In this document: one piece after another, positions 44,641-53,295 of the stretch
Layout of the letters: the number at the start of each line of letters is the position of its first letter
How positions within the stretch are numbered: the first letter of the stretch is position 1
Source: Deltaproteobacteria bacterium
GTDB taxonomy: Bacteria > Desulfobacterota > Binatia > HRBIN30 > JACQVA1
DNA length: 64,000 bases
Direction: 5' to 3'
Assembly: GCA_016178705.1 (NCBI GenBank)
Contig: JACOST010000006.1
Location: 62,001-126,000, forward strand
Program-made: the position numbers and the translations under genes
Notes under the pieces: model-generated
Databases searched by the model: none
What the model was told of the DNA's origin: nothing
Seen by the model: the letters and a program-made list of their open reading frames with translations, nothing else

Positions 44641-46170
44641 GTGACGACTCGCATGGATCTTCTCAACAACTGGCTCGCGTTCGTCACCTCGCATCCGTTG
44701 CTCAGCGCCGGGGCGTTTGTGCTCGGGGTGCTCGCGCTCGCGGTGGTGCGCCCGCTGCTTCACCGCACGCGCGTGCGCGCCCATCTCGACGCCTCGCTCA
44801 CCCTCATCAGCGTGGGTTTCGTATTCGGAGCCTTGTCAGCATTGGGCGGCGGCAGTGCCGGCGGTGTGGTGTTCCTCGATGCCTACGCCGTGTTCGTCGC
44901 CGCCGTCGCCATCGGAATTGTGCGCACGGTGCTGGTGCTGTTCGTCGACTTCTACATGCGCGAGCGCAAGGGCGCGGCGATCTCGACGATCTTCCGCGAT
45001 GTCGCCAGCGTCATCACGTACTTCATCATCATCTTGCTGGTGCTCCGCTACACGCTCGACATCAACGTCACCTCGCTGATCACCACGTCCGCGGTGTTGA
45101 CCGCCATCGTCGGTCTCGCGCTGCAAGATGTTCTTGGTGGCGTGATCAGTGGTCTGGTGATCGAGATGGAGTCGCCGTTCGGCCGCTCCGATTGGATTCG
45201 CGTCGGTGCCTTCGAAGGGCAAGTCGTCGAGACCGGTTGGCGGACCACCAAGATCCGCACGCGCGTGAACGAAGTGATCACGCTGCCGAACACGTACCTG
45301 TCGCGCGAGCCGGTGGTGAATTATTCGCGTCCCGACCCGCGGTATGGGGATACGCTGCACTTCGACGCCGCGTACGAAGCCACGCCGGACGAGGTGAAGC
45401 GGACGGTGATGGCGGTGTTGACGGAAGAGCGAGCCGTGTTGACGGACCCGGCACCGGAAGTGCGCACGCTGCGCTTCAAAGATTTTGCGATCGAGTATGC
45501 GGTCCGCTACTGGCTCGACCAATTTGGCGAGCTCGATCGCATTCGCGACCGGCTTACCACCAGTCTGTGGTACGCGTTGCGGCGGGCTAACGTGCGCATC
45601 CCGTTCCCGGCGCGCGAGAGCTATCTCGTGCGCGAGCAACCGGTCGCCAAGCTCGACCGCGGCGATGCCGTTGCTACCCTGGCGGCGGTGCCGCTGTTTG
45701 CGGCCGTGGGCGCCGACAATCTGACAACCTTGGCCACGCACGCGCGGCGACTGATCTTCGGGCGCGGCGAGCGGATCGTGCGCGAAGGTGATCCGGGCGA
45801 TTCGTTCTACGTCATCGAGCATGGCTCGGTGGCGGTGGTCATCGGCGGGCGCGATGGCATACCGGAACGCACGATTGCGGAACTGCACACCGGCAACTTC
45901 TTTGGTGAGATGTCGCTGCTGGCGGGTGAGGCTCGGTCTGCCACCGTGGTGGCGCAAGAGGACGTGGCGGTCCTCGAAGTCGGTCGCGCCTGCTTTCAGA
46001 AAATTCTGATCGCCGATCCCGCCGTGCTCGAACCGATCAGCCAGATCGCCGCGCGCCGCCTGGACGAGCAGCGCGAGCATCGCAATAGCCGACAAGCGAT
46101 GCCTGCCTTCGACAACGACCCAGCTGCGCAGCGTCTGCTGGAACGCATCAAATCATTCTTTCGCCTTTGA
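44641..46170 (+). CDS. MscS-type mechanosensitive channel with cyclic-nucleotide-binding domain
   Basis: A 509-residue protein: about four to five N-terminal helices (residues 15-165), the MscS pore/beta domain (GLALQDVLGGVISGLVIEME then ITLPNTYLSREPVVNYS; about 140-320) and a C-terminal CNBD (about 345-475). The CNBD has GDSFYVIEHGSVAVV and the phosphate-binding cassette FFGEMSLLAGEARSATVVA, with the Glu and Arg that hold the cyclic nucleotide. It may therefore be gated or modulated by cAMP, as in bCNG/MscS-CNG proteins. It starts (GTG 44641, or ATG 44653) four bases after nadE. Confidence 0.88.
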   Translation: MTTRMDLLNNWLAFVTSHPLLSAGAFVLGVLALAVVRPLLHRTRVRAHLDASLTLISVGFVFGALSALGGGSAGGVVFLDAYAVFVAAVAIGIVRTVLVLFVDFYMRERKGAAISTIFRDVASVITYFIIILLVLRYTLDINVTSLITTSAVLTAIVGLALQDVLGGVISGLVIEMESPFGRSDWIRVGAFEGQVVETGWRTTKIRTRVNEVITLPNTYLSREPVVNYSRPDPRYGDTLHFDAAYEATPDEVKRTVMAVLTEERAVLTDPAPEVRTLRFKDFAIEYAVRYWLDQFGELDRIRDRLTTSLWYALRRANVRIPFPARESYLVREQPVAKLDRGDAVATLAAVPLFAAVGADNLTTLATHARRLIFGRGERIVREGDPGDSFYVIEHGSVAVVIGGRDGIPERTIAELHTGNFFGEMSLLAGEARSATVVAQEDVAVLEVGRACFQKILIADPAVLEPISQIAARRLDEQREHRNSRQAMPAFDNDPAAQRLLERIKSFFRL

Positions 46171-46259
46171 GCCCGCGTTCAACGATCGGCGAAAGCCGCG
46201 GCTTGTCGCGTGCGACAGGATCGTGGTAGCGTCCGCGCCGCTTGCTGAAGGACCAATTG

Positions 46260-46355
46260 ATGCGGAACGCCAATCCCAACTACATCGTCGCGCTCTTCCC
46301 GCTCTTGCCCATGGGCAATGGTAGTAGAAGAGATATCGCGCGTGTCCGCATCTGA
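46260..46355 (+). CDS. Possible 31-residue leader peptide upstream of the MATE gene
   Basis: ATG at 46260, eight bases after AAGGA; begins MRNANPNYIVALFPLLPMG, so it has a Leu/Pro cluster, then an Arg-rich end; TGA at 46353. It is followed 25 bases later by a strong terminator hairpin and then the MATE start. The arrangement is that of an attenuator. No database family recognised. Confidence 0.4.
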   Translation: MRNANPNYIVALFPLLPMGNGSRRDIARVRI

Positions 46356-46380
46356 CGACGAATCAGAAAGAGGCCCTATA

Positions 46381-46426
46381 CCGGAGGCCGCGGACGCGTG
46401 AAGCGTTCGCGGCCTCCGGCGTTTTG
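46381..46426 (+). terminator. Terminator/attenuator hairpin before the MATE gene
   Basis: CCGGAGGCCGCGGACGC (46381-46397) pairs with GCGTTCGCGGCCTCCGG (46403-46419) with one G-T pair and a five-base loop, followed by CGTTTTG. It ends about 12-18 bases before the MATE start codon. GCGTCCGCG at 46229-46237 and GTCCGC at 46344-46349 could pair with its left arm as alternative partners. Confidence 0.65.
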
Positions 46427-46437
46427 GGGGAACTCTT

Positions 46438-47808
46438 ATGGCAACCAGAGCAGAAGTTTTAGACCCGAGTGAATCGATCCGACTGCCCGGCGGAGTCGTG
46501 GAGTTGGCACTGCTCGCCTACCCCGTGGTGCTGCAGCAGATGTCGGACACGGCGATGCGCGTGGTGGACACCGCGATCGTCGGCCATCTCGGTGTCACCG
46601 AACTCGGTGCCGTCGGTTTTGGCGGCGTGTGGCTGTGGACTTTGACCTGCGGTTTTGTCGGCGTCGCCACCGGCGTGCAAACATTCGTGGCACAAGCTTT
46701 CGGTGCCGGCCACTTTAGAGAGTGCGGCGGGTGGATCTGGCAGGCATTGTATGCCCTGTGGCCACCGGCGCTCCTGTGGATCGCCGCGTTGGCGCTCGCG
46801 TTTACCCCGTTGCTGAACATGCTCGGGCCGTCCCCGGAACTCGGCGCGATGGCCGCGCGCTACGTTCACGCCAGTTTGTTCGGCGCACCCGCGATCGTCG
46901 TCGCGGTCGTCTTCACCTCGTTCTTTCGCGGCATCGGCGATACGCGTACGCCGCTCATCGGCGCGATCGTCGCCAACCTCCTCAATGCGGTGCTCGCGGT
47001 CGGCTTGGTGTTCGGGCGCTTCGGCTTGCCGATGTGGGGCGTCGCTGGCGCCGGCATCGCGACGTCAATCAGTAACTGGAGCTACGCGATCATGATGCTG
47101 CTCGCGGCGCGTCGGGCACGGACCGCGCGCCGCTATGCGACCGCGATGGTGCGCCCGCAGCTTGCAGCGATGTGGCGATTCACCCGCACCGGGGCGCCGA
47201 TCGGCGGCCAGTGGGTACTCGAAATGATCTCCTTCGCGCTGTTTTCGACCATCATCGCGCGCATGGGCGATACGTCGATGGCGGCGAGCCAGGCGATGAT
47301 TCAACTGCTGTCGCTGTCGTTCATGCAAGCCTTCGGGTTGTCGATCGCGACCGGCGCGCTGGTCGGGCGCTACATCGGCGCGAAGGATTTGGAGGCGGCC
47401 GAGCGCAGTCATTGGTCGGCGCTCAAGCTGGGCGTGGCCTTCGCGCTGGCGGTCACTGTCGTGTTCTTGGCCGTGCCGGAGGTGCTGCTGGGTCTCTTCA
47501 GCAACGATCCGGAAGTGCTGCGGCTCGGCCGGCCGCTGCTGGCGCTGGGCGCGCTGTTTCAATTGATCGATGCGGTGGGCATCGTTGCCAGCGGTTCATT
47601 GCGCGGCGCCGGCGACACCCGCTGGCCGTTCATGGTGCAGACCGCGCTTGCGTGGCTCGTGCGTTTGCCGGTGGTGTACGTGCTCGCGGTCGTACTGGAG
47701 CGCGGCGTCATTGGTGCCTGGTTCGGCGAACTGATCTTCGTGACCATCCTGTCGTTCGTGTGGATCATGCGCTTTCGAGCCGGCGCCTGGCGATCGATCC
47801 GCATCTGA
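46438..47808 (+). CDS. MATE-family multidrug/metabolite exporter
   Basis: A 456-residue, twelve-helix transporter with two homologous halves. Family signatures: PVVLQQMSDTAMRVVDTAIVG in helix 1, FRGIGDTRTPLIGAIVANLLNAVL, and in the second half LRGAGDTRWPFMVQTALAW. It is DinF/NorM-like; the cargo is unknown, and Na+ or H+ coupling cannot be told. It lies behind a possible leader peptide and terminator, which suggests inducible expression. It is convergent with the propeller gene, the stops being adjacent. Confidence 0.9.
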   Translation: MATRAEVLDPSESIRLPGGVVELALLAYPVVLQQMSDTAMRVVDTAIVGHLGVTELGAVGFGGVWLWTLTCGFVGVATGVQTFVAQAFGAGHFRECGGWIWQALYALWPPALLWIAALALAFTPLLNMLGPSPELGAMAARYVHASLFGAPAIVVAVVFTSFFRGIGDTRTPLIGAIVANLLNAVLAVGLVFGRFGLPMWGVAGAGIATSISNWSYAIMMLLAARRARTARRYATAMVRPQLAAMWRFTRTGAPIGGQWVLEMISFALFSTIIARMGDTSMAASQAMIQLLSLSFMQAFGLSIATGALVGRYIGAKDLEAAERSHWSALKLGVAFALAVTVVFLAVPEVLLGLFSNDPEVLRLGRPLLALGALFQLIDAVGIVASGSLRGAGDTRWPFMVQTALAWLVRLPVVYVLAVVLERGVIGAWFGELIFVTILSFVWIMRFRAGAWRSIRI

Positions 47809-48933
47809 CTAGGGCGCAAGCTGCAGCAACGCGGTCAGCGGCAGCTTGGCGATGCGGATATCGGAACGCACCAGCATGCCGACGATCCACGGATAGTCGC
47901 GTCGAATGTTGCTGGTGTAATAGCTCGCGTACAAGCAGCCATCGCGCAGGACGACTCCCGCGTACGAGGTGTCGCTCGCGCTGGGAAAATCGGAGAGGTA
48001 GACGAGTCGATCCGCTTCGACCGCGAACAGCGCTGTGCGCTTGCGGCTGAAGACCCCGCCGAGTTGGGTGTAGCGCCCGCGTCGGCCGGGTTGATAGCGC
48101 GCCACCGCGAAGAGTCGGCCGGCGTGTGCGAACAACGCCGGGCCGTCGAGTCGTGTCACTTGACTCTTTGCGTAGTGCCACTCGGTGTACGGCGGCGCGG
48201 CGACGGCGATTAGCGTCGATGCATCCGGGTTGCCCCACGGATTGTCGGGCGTCACTTCCAATCGTGCGGTGGCGAGCAGGCGCCCATCGGGCAAGAACTC
48301 GATGTCGGTTTCGTCGTTGCCTTCGCCATCGTTGATCTGCGACACGATCGTCCAGTGCACGCCGTCGGTTGACGTGAGCAGGATCGACTTGCCGTGCCGA
48401 TGCCAGTATGCGGCGACGTACCAACGCACGCCGTCGCGCGTCTTCGGCCGCCAGAACAGCCAGCCGGGGTGATCGATCGTCTCGAACGGGCTCCAGCGCA
48501 CGCCATCGTCGCTGATAGAATAGACGGTGCCGTACGGGAGCGCGCGTAGTCCCTTGTTGGGCAACGCGTAGAGGAACAAGCGGTCACCGATCAGCGCGAA
48601 CTTCGGATCGCGAATATCTTCGCCGGGAATGTTCAGCTCCGCCAGCTTCTCCCACGTGCGCGCGTCGCGCGAGCGTCGCACCACCAGCGTGCAGCGCGTA
48701 CTGCCCATGTGGAACGGCGAGGCGGCATGGATCAGGTAGAAATGATCGCGCCACCAGATCATGTCGGTGTTCGAGTTGTGCAGGCCGTCGGCAACGGCAT
48801 CCCAGGTCTCGATCTCCAACTGCGGGTCGACGCGTGACCGATTCGGTCGCAGCAGCCAGTACGCGAGCAACGCCACAGGCGGCGCTGCAATCGCGCCCAA
48901 TCCCACCATCAGAAGTTTCAATCCGTTTAGCAC
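47809..48933 (-). CDS. Membrane-anchored Asp-box (sialidase-fold-like) beta-propeller protein
   Basis: A 374-residue protein with an N-terminal membrane anchor or uncleaved signal (about residues 5-28). The body contains Asp-box-like repeats: SRDARTWEKL, SDDGVRWSPF and STDGVHWTIV, with other strands such as NTDMIWWRDHFYLIHAA and IRDPKFALIGDRLFLYA. That pattern belongs to six- or five-bladed glycosidase/sialidase-type propellers. Whether it hydrolyses a glycan is not established, and no clear triple-Arg site was identified. It probably faces the periplasm. Confidence 0.65.
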   Translation of the reverse strand: MLNGLKLLMVGLGAIAAPPVALLAYWLLRPNRSRVDPQLEIETWDAVADGLHNSNTDMIWWRDHFYLIHAASPFHMGSTRCTLVVRRSRDARTWEKLAELNIPGEDIRDPKFALIGDRLFLYALPNKGLRALPYGTVYSISDDGVRWSPFETIDHPGWLFWRPKTRDGVRWYVAAYWHRHGKSILLTSTDGVHWTIVSQINDGEGNDETDIEFLPDGRLLATARLEVTPDNPWGNPDASTLIAVAAPPYTEWHYAKSQVTRLDGPALFAHAGRLFAVARYQPGRRGRYTQLGGVFSRKRTALFAVEADRLVYLSDFPSASDTSYAGVVLRDGCLYASYYTSNIRRDYPWIVGMLVRSDIRIAKLPLTALLQLAP

Positions 48934-48963
48934 GCGCAGCGCGCCTCAAGATGACAATGGGAA

Positions 48964-49043
48964 TTCACCACGAAGGCACGAAGGCCACGAAGCACGGACT
49001 CTTCGCTCCCATTTTCGTGCGCTTCGTGTCTTCGTGGTGAAGG
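48964..49043. repeat. Inverted repeat, family C (CACGAAG type)
   Basis: TTCACCACGAAGGCACGAAG (48964 onward) is complementary to CTTCGTGTCTTCGTGGTGAA (49022-49041), with the inner arms also pairing. The element occupies most of the gap between the propeller and rhodanese genes. Confidence 0.85.
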
Positions 49044-49059
49044 CTTTGGCCGATCAAGA

Positions 49060-49431
49060 TTAGTCTTTCGTAACCGGCAAGCCGGCCTCGGTCCAGCCGC
49101 GCCAGCCGCCGTCCATCGAGACTACATTGGTGTAGCCCATCTTCTGGAGATTGTCGGCGGCCAGCGCGGAACGAAAACCGCCGCCGCAGTACAGCACGAT
49201 CGGCGCGGCATGATCGGTGATCGCGGCTTCGATATCGCGCTCGATGATCCCTTTGCACAGATGCTGGGCGCGCGGCAGGTGGCCGTTGGCCCACTCGCTC
49301 GCTTCGCGCACGTCCACGAGGTGGAACGGCTCATCGCGATCGAGCATGGCCCTGACATCAGTGATGGTGACTTCGCGGATGCGCTGCTTGGTGTCTTCGA
49401 CCAAGCGCAGAAAACCCGGTGCGTGTTTCAT
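49060..49431 (-). CDS. Rhodanese-domain protein
   Basis: A 123-residue single rhodanese domain: FHLVDVREASEWANGHLPRA, active-site Cys82 in VLYCGGGFRSALAADNL, and DGGWRGWTEAGLP at the end. The active loop CGGGFRS fits a sulfurtransferase (thiosulfate or persulfide carrier). The gene lies 10 bases downstream of the histidine kinase at 49442 on the same strand, so the two may form an operon. Confidence 0.9.
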   Translation of the reverse strand: MKHAPGFLRLVEDTKQRIREVTITDVRAMLDRDEPFHLVDVREASEWANGHLPRAQHLCKGIIERDIEAAITDHAAPIVLYCGGGFRSALAADNLQKMGYTNVVSMDGGWRGWTEAGLPVTKD

Positions 49432-49441
49432 TGCGACTCCT

Positions 49442-50752
49442 TTATGGCCGTGGATCGGGCGGCGGGGCGTGGAGTGGCAGGCTCAGGGTGAAACGCGTGC
49501 CGCGACCTGGCTGACTGTCCACGGCGACGGTTCCACCGAGTGCTTCAGTGAGTCGGCGAACGATGTAGAGGCCGAGACCGACTCCGCCACCGCGCGGCGC
49601 TTGGGTGGCGGCTTGGCGAAACATTTCGAAAATCTGCGACAACTCGTCGGCGGAGATCCCAGTGCCGGTGTCATTCACGGTGAACACTACGCTGTTGCCT
49701 GTCGGTTCGCGTGCGGCGGTGATCGTGACCGCGCCTTCGTCGGTATATTTCAGCGCGTTGTGAATCAAGTTGCGCAAGACCATTTCGAGCTTGCGACGAT
49801 CGCTGCGCAGCTGCAGATCATCGTTCAACTCCCACTGCAGGCGGACCCTTGGCTTATACCAGTCGGCGGGCAGGTTCTCTTCCAGGCTGGCGAAGATATC
49901 GGCGAGGCCAAAGCTGCTGAGCTGCAACTGAAGAACGCCAGCCTCGATGCGGTTGATGTCGAGCATCGACTGGATCAGATCGAGCAGTTGCAGCGCATGC
50001 TGGCGGACCCGCCGCAGGGCATCCTGCGATTCGGCCGGCTCAGTCAGCACGCCATCGAGGAGGAGATCGACGAAGCCGATGATCACGGTGAGCGGCGTGC
50101 GGATTTCGTGCGAGACGGTGGCGAGGAATTCCGACTTGGCGCTGTTGGCGCGTTCGGAATCGATGGCGTGACGATACGCCGCGAAGCGGTAGGTATCGAT
50201 CAGATGCGCCCCGAGAGTCGTGAGCGCCGCGTTCATGGTCAGGATCGCGATGCCGTACGGCATCGGCAACATCAGTGTCGCCCCGCCGCGCAATACGAGC
50301 AAGTAGCCGAGCAGGCTGCCGACGCTGACCAACCCCTGCACGCGCCAGCCCCACGGGAACATCAGCACCAGCCCGGTGAGGAAAATCATCTGCCCCATCA
50401 CGCACAACTCGCCCAGACCGTGGACGCGCACGAAGTAGAGACAGAACGCGAAGCTGAGCGCGGTGTTGGCCAGCCCGGTGATCGGGCGCGCGCGGTCGGG
50501 CATGGTGCGCACCAAGCGAATGTTCGCGCCGGCCACGAACAGCGCCGTGACGCACATCACGATGATGGCCGTCGAGCGTTCCGGAAAGTAGAGCCAACCG
50601 AGCACGCAGGCGAACCCGAGAAATCCGAGCAGCAGCGCCCACGCCAACGGCACGCGGCTGGCCACCAGCGCGCGCATCTCGTCGCGGTAGGTTTCTTCGA
50701 GTGTCCGACTCGTCTCCGTCGCGCTTCCGCCTGGTGTTGCCACCCGCATCAT
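49442..50752 (-). CDS. Membrane sensor histidine kinase
   Basis: A 436-residue kinase: five to six N-terminal helices (about residues 32-185), HisKA with His215 in [20 protein letters not shown], and HATPase_c with VLRNLIHNALKYT, NDTGTGISADE and GVGLGLYIVRRL. No PAS domain. It is different in sequence from the five-kinase array. No response regulator adjoins it; the downstream neighbour is a rhodanese. Confidence 0.88.
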   Translation of the reverse strand: MMRVATPGGSATETSRTLEETYRDEMRALVASRVPLAWALLLGFLGFACVLGWLYFPERSTAIIVMCVTALFVAGANIRLVRTMPDRARPITGLANTALSFAFCLYFVRVHGLGELCVMGQMIFLTGLVLMFPWGWRVQGLVSVGSLLGYLLVLRGGATLMLPMPYGIAILTMNAALTTLGAHLIDTYRFAAYRHAIDSERANSAKSEFLATVSHEIRTPLTVIIGFVDLLLDGVLTEPAESQDALRRVRQHALQLLDLIQSMLDINRIEAGVLQLQLSSFGLADIFASLEENLPADWYKPRVRLQWELNDDLQLRSDRRKLEMVLRNLIHNALKYTDEGAVTITAAREPTGNSVVFTVNDTGTGISADELSQIFEMFRQAATQAPRGGGVGLGLYIVRRLTEALGGTVAVDSQPGRGTRFTLSLPLHAPPPDPRP

Positions 50753-50832
50753 GCCGGAGCAACCCTAGCATTTTGATTGGAGGCGGGCGAAGAGAGCGGG
50801 GGCTCGTGACCTGCGGGGCTTTGCGCAAGAAG

Positions 50833-50967
50833 GCCCTCGATACGTTCGCGTCGCTCACTACTCGGGCAAACGGATTGTGGCAGAAAGTGAAGGAGAACCG
50901 CTTCCCCGAGTAGCAGGTCCGATAAGAAGCCGAAGGCTTCGTATCGAGGGCTGCGTATCGAGGGGCT
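50833..50967. repeat. Dispersed palindromic element, family A, copy 2
   Basis: CCCTCGATACGTTCGCG at the left; CTACTCGGGCAAACGG, GAGAACCGCTTCCCCGAGTAG and GAAGCCGAAGGCTTCGTATCGAGG's core inside; CGTATCGAGGGG at the right. The outer arms CCCTCGATACG / CGTATCGAGGG and inner arms CTACTCGGG / CCCGAGTAG are complementary. It fills the 320-base gap at 50753-51072, in which I see no gene. Confidence 0.85.
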
Positions 50968-51072
50968 CACTTCTTGCGCACTGCGACATCCGAGTGAGCT
51001 ATCGAGCGCCACTCAACCGGGGCTTGCGTCGCGGCGGTCTTCGGATAGCCTCACGGAAGCGGAGGAACAGGC

Positions 51073-51705
51073 ATGATCGATCTCTACACCTGGACGACAC
51101 CGAACGGCCGCAAGGTTTCCATCATGCTCGAAGAGACCGGGCTGGCGTACAATGTGTTTCCGGTGAGCTTGCCCGAGCGGAAACAGTTCGAGCCGGCATT
51201 CACCGCGCTCAATCCGAATCAGCGCATCCCTGTGCTGGTCGACCACGATCTACCCGACGGCCCGCTCGCCATCATCGAGTCGGGGGCGATTTTGATTCAT
51301 CTCGCCGAGAAGACCGGAAAATGTCTGCCGCGCGACGTACGCGGCCGCAGCGAGGTATTGCAGTGGCTGATGTTCCAGATGGGCGGCATCGGCCCGATGA
51401 TGGGGCAAGCGGGTTACTTCGCCAATACCGCCGAAGAGAAGATCCCGTTCGCGATTCAACGCTACATCAATGAGTCGGTACGATTGATCGGCGTCCTCAA
51501 CACCCGCCTCGCCGACCGCAACTATCTCGGCGGCGAGTACTCGATCGCCGACATGGCGACGTATCCCTGGGTCGCCGCCGGCTGGGGCATCTTCAAGACG
51601 ATGATGCCGGAACAAATCGGCAAGCTCGGCCACGTGCAGCGCTGGCTCGACGCGGTCGCGGCGCGACCCGCAGTGCAACGCGGCATGGCCGTTCCGGTGG
51701 CCTAA
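51073..51705 (+). CDS. Glutathione S-transferase family protein (YfcG/YghU-like)
   Basis: A 210-residue protein. The N-terminal thioredoxin-fold domain begins MIDLYTWTTPNGRKVSIMLE, where TPNGRKVS matches the glutathione-binding turn of the Nu-class disulfide-bond oxidoreductases. LNPNQRIPVLVDHD and IIESGAILIHLAEKTG follow. The helical C-terminal domain includes YLGGEYSIADMATYPWV. A role in thiol/disulfide or detoxification chemistry is inferred from the family. It is convergent with the acyl-CoA dehydrogenase gene, six bases apart. Confidence 0.88.
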   Translation: MIDLYTWTTPNGRKVSIMLEETGLAYNVFPVSLPERKQFEPAFTALNPNQRIPVLVDHDLPDGPLAIIESGAILIHLAEKTGKCLPRDVRGRSEVLQWLMFQMGGIGPMMGQAGYFANTAEEKIPFAIQRYINESVRLIGVLNTRLADRNYLGGEYSIADMATYPWVAAGWGIFKTMMPEQIGKLGHVQRWLDAVAARPAVQRGMAVPVA

Positions 51706-51711
51706 ACCGGT

Positions 51712-52938
51712 TTACTGCGCCAGCAAACTGCGCGCGATTTGCGAGATCTGGATCTCGTCGGTGCCGGCATAGATCTGCAGCACCTTGGCGTCGCGGCAGA
51801 GTTGCTCGACTTGAAACTCGGCCATGTAGCCGTTGCCGCCGAAGAGCTGCACGGCTTCCAGCGCCACTTCCATCGCCGCCTGCGCCGAGTACAGCTTGCA
51901 CGCCGAGGCTTCGGCGAAACTCATGCCCTTGCCGTGCTCGGCCATCTCGATCTGGCGGAACACCATGTTCTGGATGTTCATGCGCGCCACTTCCATCTTG
52001 GCCAGCTTGAGCTGAATGAGTTGGAATTCGCCGATCGGACGACCAAAGGCCACGCGCGTGCGCGCGTAGTCGATGCATAGTTCGAGGCACTGCTGCACGA
52101 TGCCCAGCGCCATCGCCGCGACGCCGGTGCGCTCCATCGAGAATGTATCCTTCGCACCCGAGCGCGCACGCACGTCCTCGGTCTCGCCGATCAGACGGTC
52201 TTTGCCGACCTGCACGTCTTCGAGAAACAACTCGCCGGTCGGCGACGAGTGCAGACCCATCTTGCGCATCGGCTTCGACTGCGTGAGGCCGGGCATGCCC
52301 TTGTCGAGGACGAAGTTGAGTATCTTGCGATCCTTCGCATCGTTGCCTTCGTCGAGCTTGCAGATGAACACGATCGTATCGGCATACGGACCGTTGGTGA
52401 TGAACGTCTTGCTGCCATTCAGCACGTAGCCGTCGCCGTTACGCCGCGCGCTGGCCTTCATGCCACCGAAGGCGTCGGAGCCTGAGCCGGGTTCGGTGAT
52501 CGCCCACGCGCCGATCTTTTCCAGCGTGAGCAGAGGCAACCCCCAGCGCTCCTTCTGCCGCAGCGAGCCCTTGGACATGATCGCCGCGGCGGTCAGACCG
52601 ACGCTGACTCCCATCGCCGTCACCATCCCGGGGCAGTAGCGGCAGAGTTCGATGATCGGGATGATCGACATGCCGACGGCTTCGCCGCCGCCTTGCGAGG
52701 CTTTCGCTGCGTCGGCCACCGATTCGCCGCGCTCGCGCGCCTTGTCGCGCGCGATCTGGCGTTCGAAGCGCGCGCGCGCCACTTGGTCGAGCCCGAAGGT
52801 CGCCATCATCTTGCGCAGAATGTCATACGGCGGCAGATCGCCATGTTCGAGCGCTTCGAGGTTTGGCTTGATCTCCGCCTCGATGAAGCGACGCACGGCG
52901 TCGCGGATCATCTGGTGTTGCTCACTCCACTCAATCAT
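51712..52938 (-). CDS. Acyl-CoA dehydrogenase
   Basis: A 408-residue flavoenzyme, full family length. Signature 1 AWAITEPGSGSDAFGGMKAS (about residues 141-160); signature 2 near the C-terminus, QLFGGNGYMAEFQVEQLCRD then YAGTDEIQISQIARSLL. The mid-region ERTGVAAMALGIVQQCLELC and YARTRVAFGRPIGEFQLIQ is standard. An insertion at residues 55-90 (KARERGESVADAAKAS) is unusual. It oxidises an acyl-CoA to the 2-enoyl-CoA with FAD; chain specificity is unknown. The start was set at the ATG at 52938, after GGAG; upstream sequence is repeat. Confidence 0.92.
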   Translation of the reverse strand: MIEWSEQHQMIRDAVRRFIEAEIKPNLEALEHGDLPPYDILRKMMATFGLDQVARARFERQIARDKARERGESVADAAKASQGGGEAVGMSIIPIIELCRYCPGMVTAMGVSVGLTAAAIMSKGSLRQKERWGLPLLTLEKIGAWAITEPGSGSDAFGGMKASARRNGDGYVLNGSKTFITNGPYADTIVFICKLDEGNDAKDRKILNFVLDKGMPGLTQSKPMRKMGLHSSPTGELFLEDVQVGKDRLIGETEDVRARSGAKDTFSMERTGVAAMALGIVQQCLELCIDYARTRVAFGRPIGEFQLIQLKLAKMEVARMNIQNMVFRQIEMAEHGKGMSFAEASACKLYSAQAAMEVALEAVQLFGGNGYMAEFQVEQLCRDAKVLQIYAGTDEIQISQIARSLLAQ

Positions 52939-53054
52939 TGCTGGGGACTCCTTCGATGCGAATGCTGCCCAAGGACATACGCGATGTACGCGCGACGGTA
53001 AACCAGCTTCCTGTAAATCGGGCGGTCTTGCACAAAAGCTCCCAGCAGTGGCTC

Positions 53055-53130
53055 CGTCATACCGGCGAAAGCCGGTATCCAGGCGGAGCGTGGAGCGCGA
53101 TCCTGGATTCCGGCTTTCGCCGGAATGACG
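53055..53130. repeat. Dispersed palindrome, family B (CGTCATACCGGCGAAAGCCGG)
   Basis: The left arm GTCATACCGGCGAAAGCCGG is complementary to the right arm CCGGCTTTCGCCGGAATGAC. Related copy at 15297-15372. It is followed directly by family A copy 3. Together they fill the 357-base gap 52939-53295. Confidence 0.85.
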
Positions 53131-53222
53131 AATGGAGAGAGCGTGAAAGAGAACCGCTTCCCCGAGTGCCTCACCGAGTAGAAGCCGAAGGCTTCGTATC
53201 GAGGAGCGGCGTATCGAGGGGC
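53131..53222. repeat. Dispersed palindromic element, family A, copy 3 (right half only)
   Basis: GAGAACCGCTTCCCCGAGTG, GAAGCCGAAGGCTTCGTATC and CGTATCGAGGGG are present; the left half with CCCTCGATACG is missing and replaced by the family B palindrome. Confidence 0.8.
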
Positions 53223-53295
53223 GACACCTCGCACCGCCACCCTCTAGCCGCGAGCCCCCAAAGCGCGCTACAAGCGGCGCACGCGAGGAGAACCA

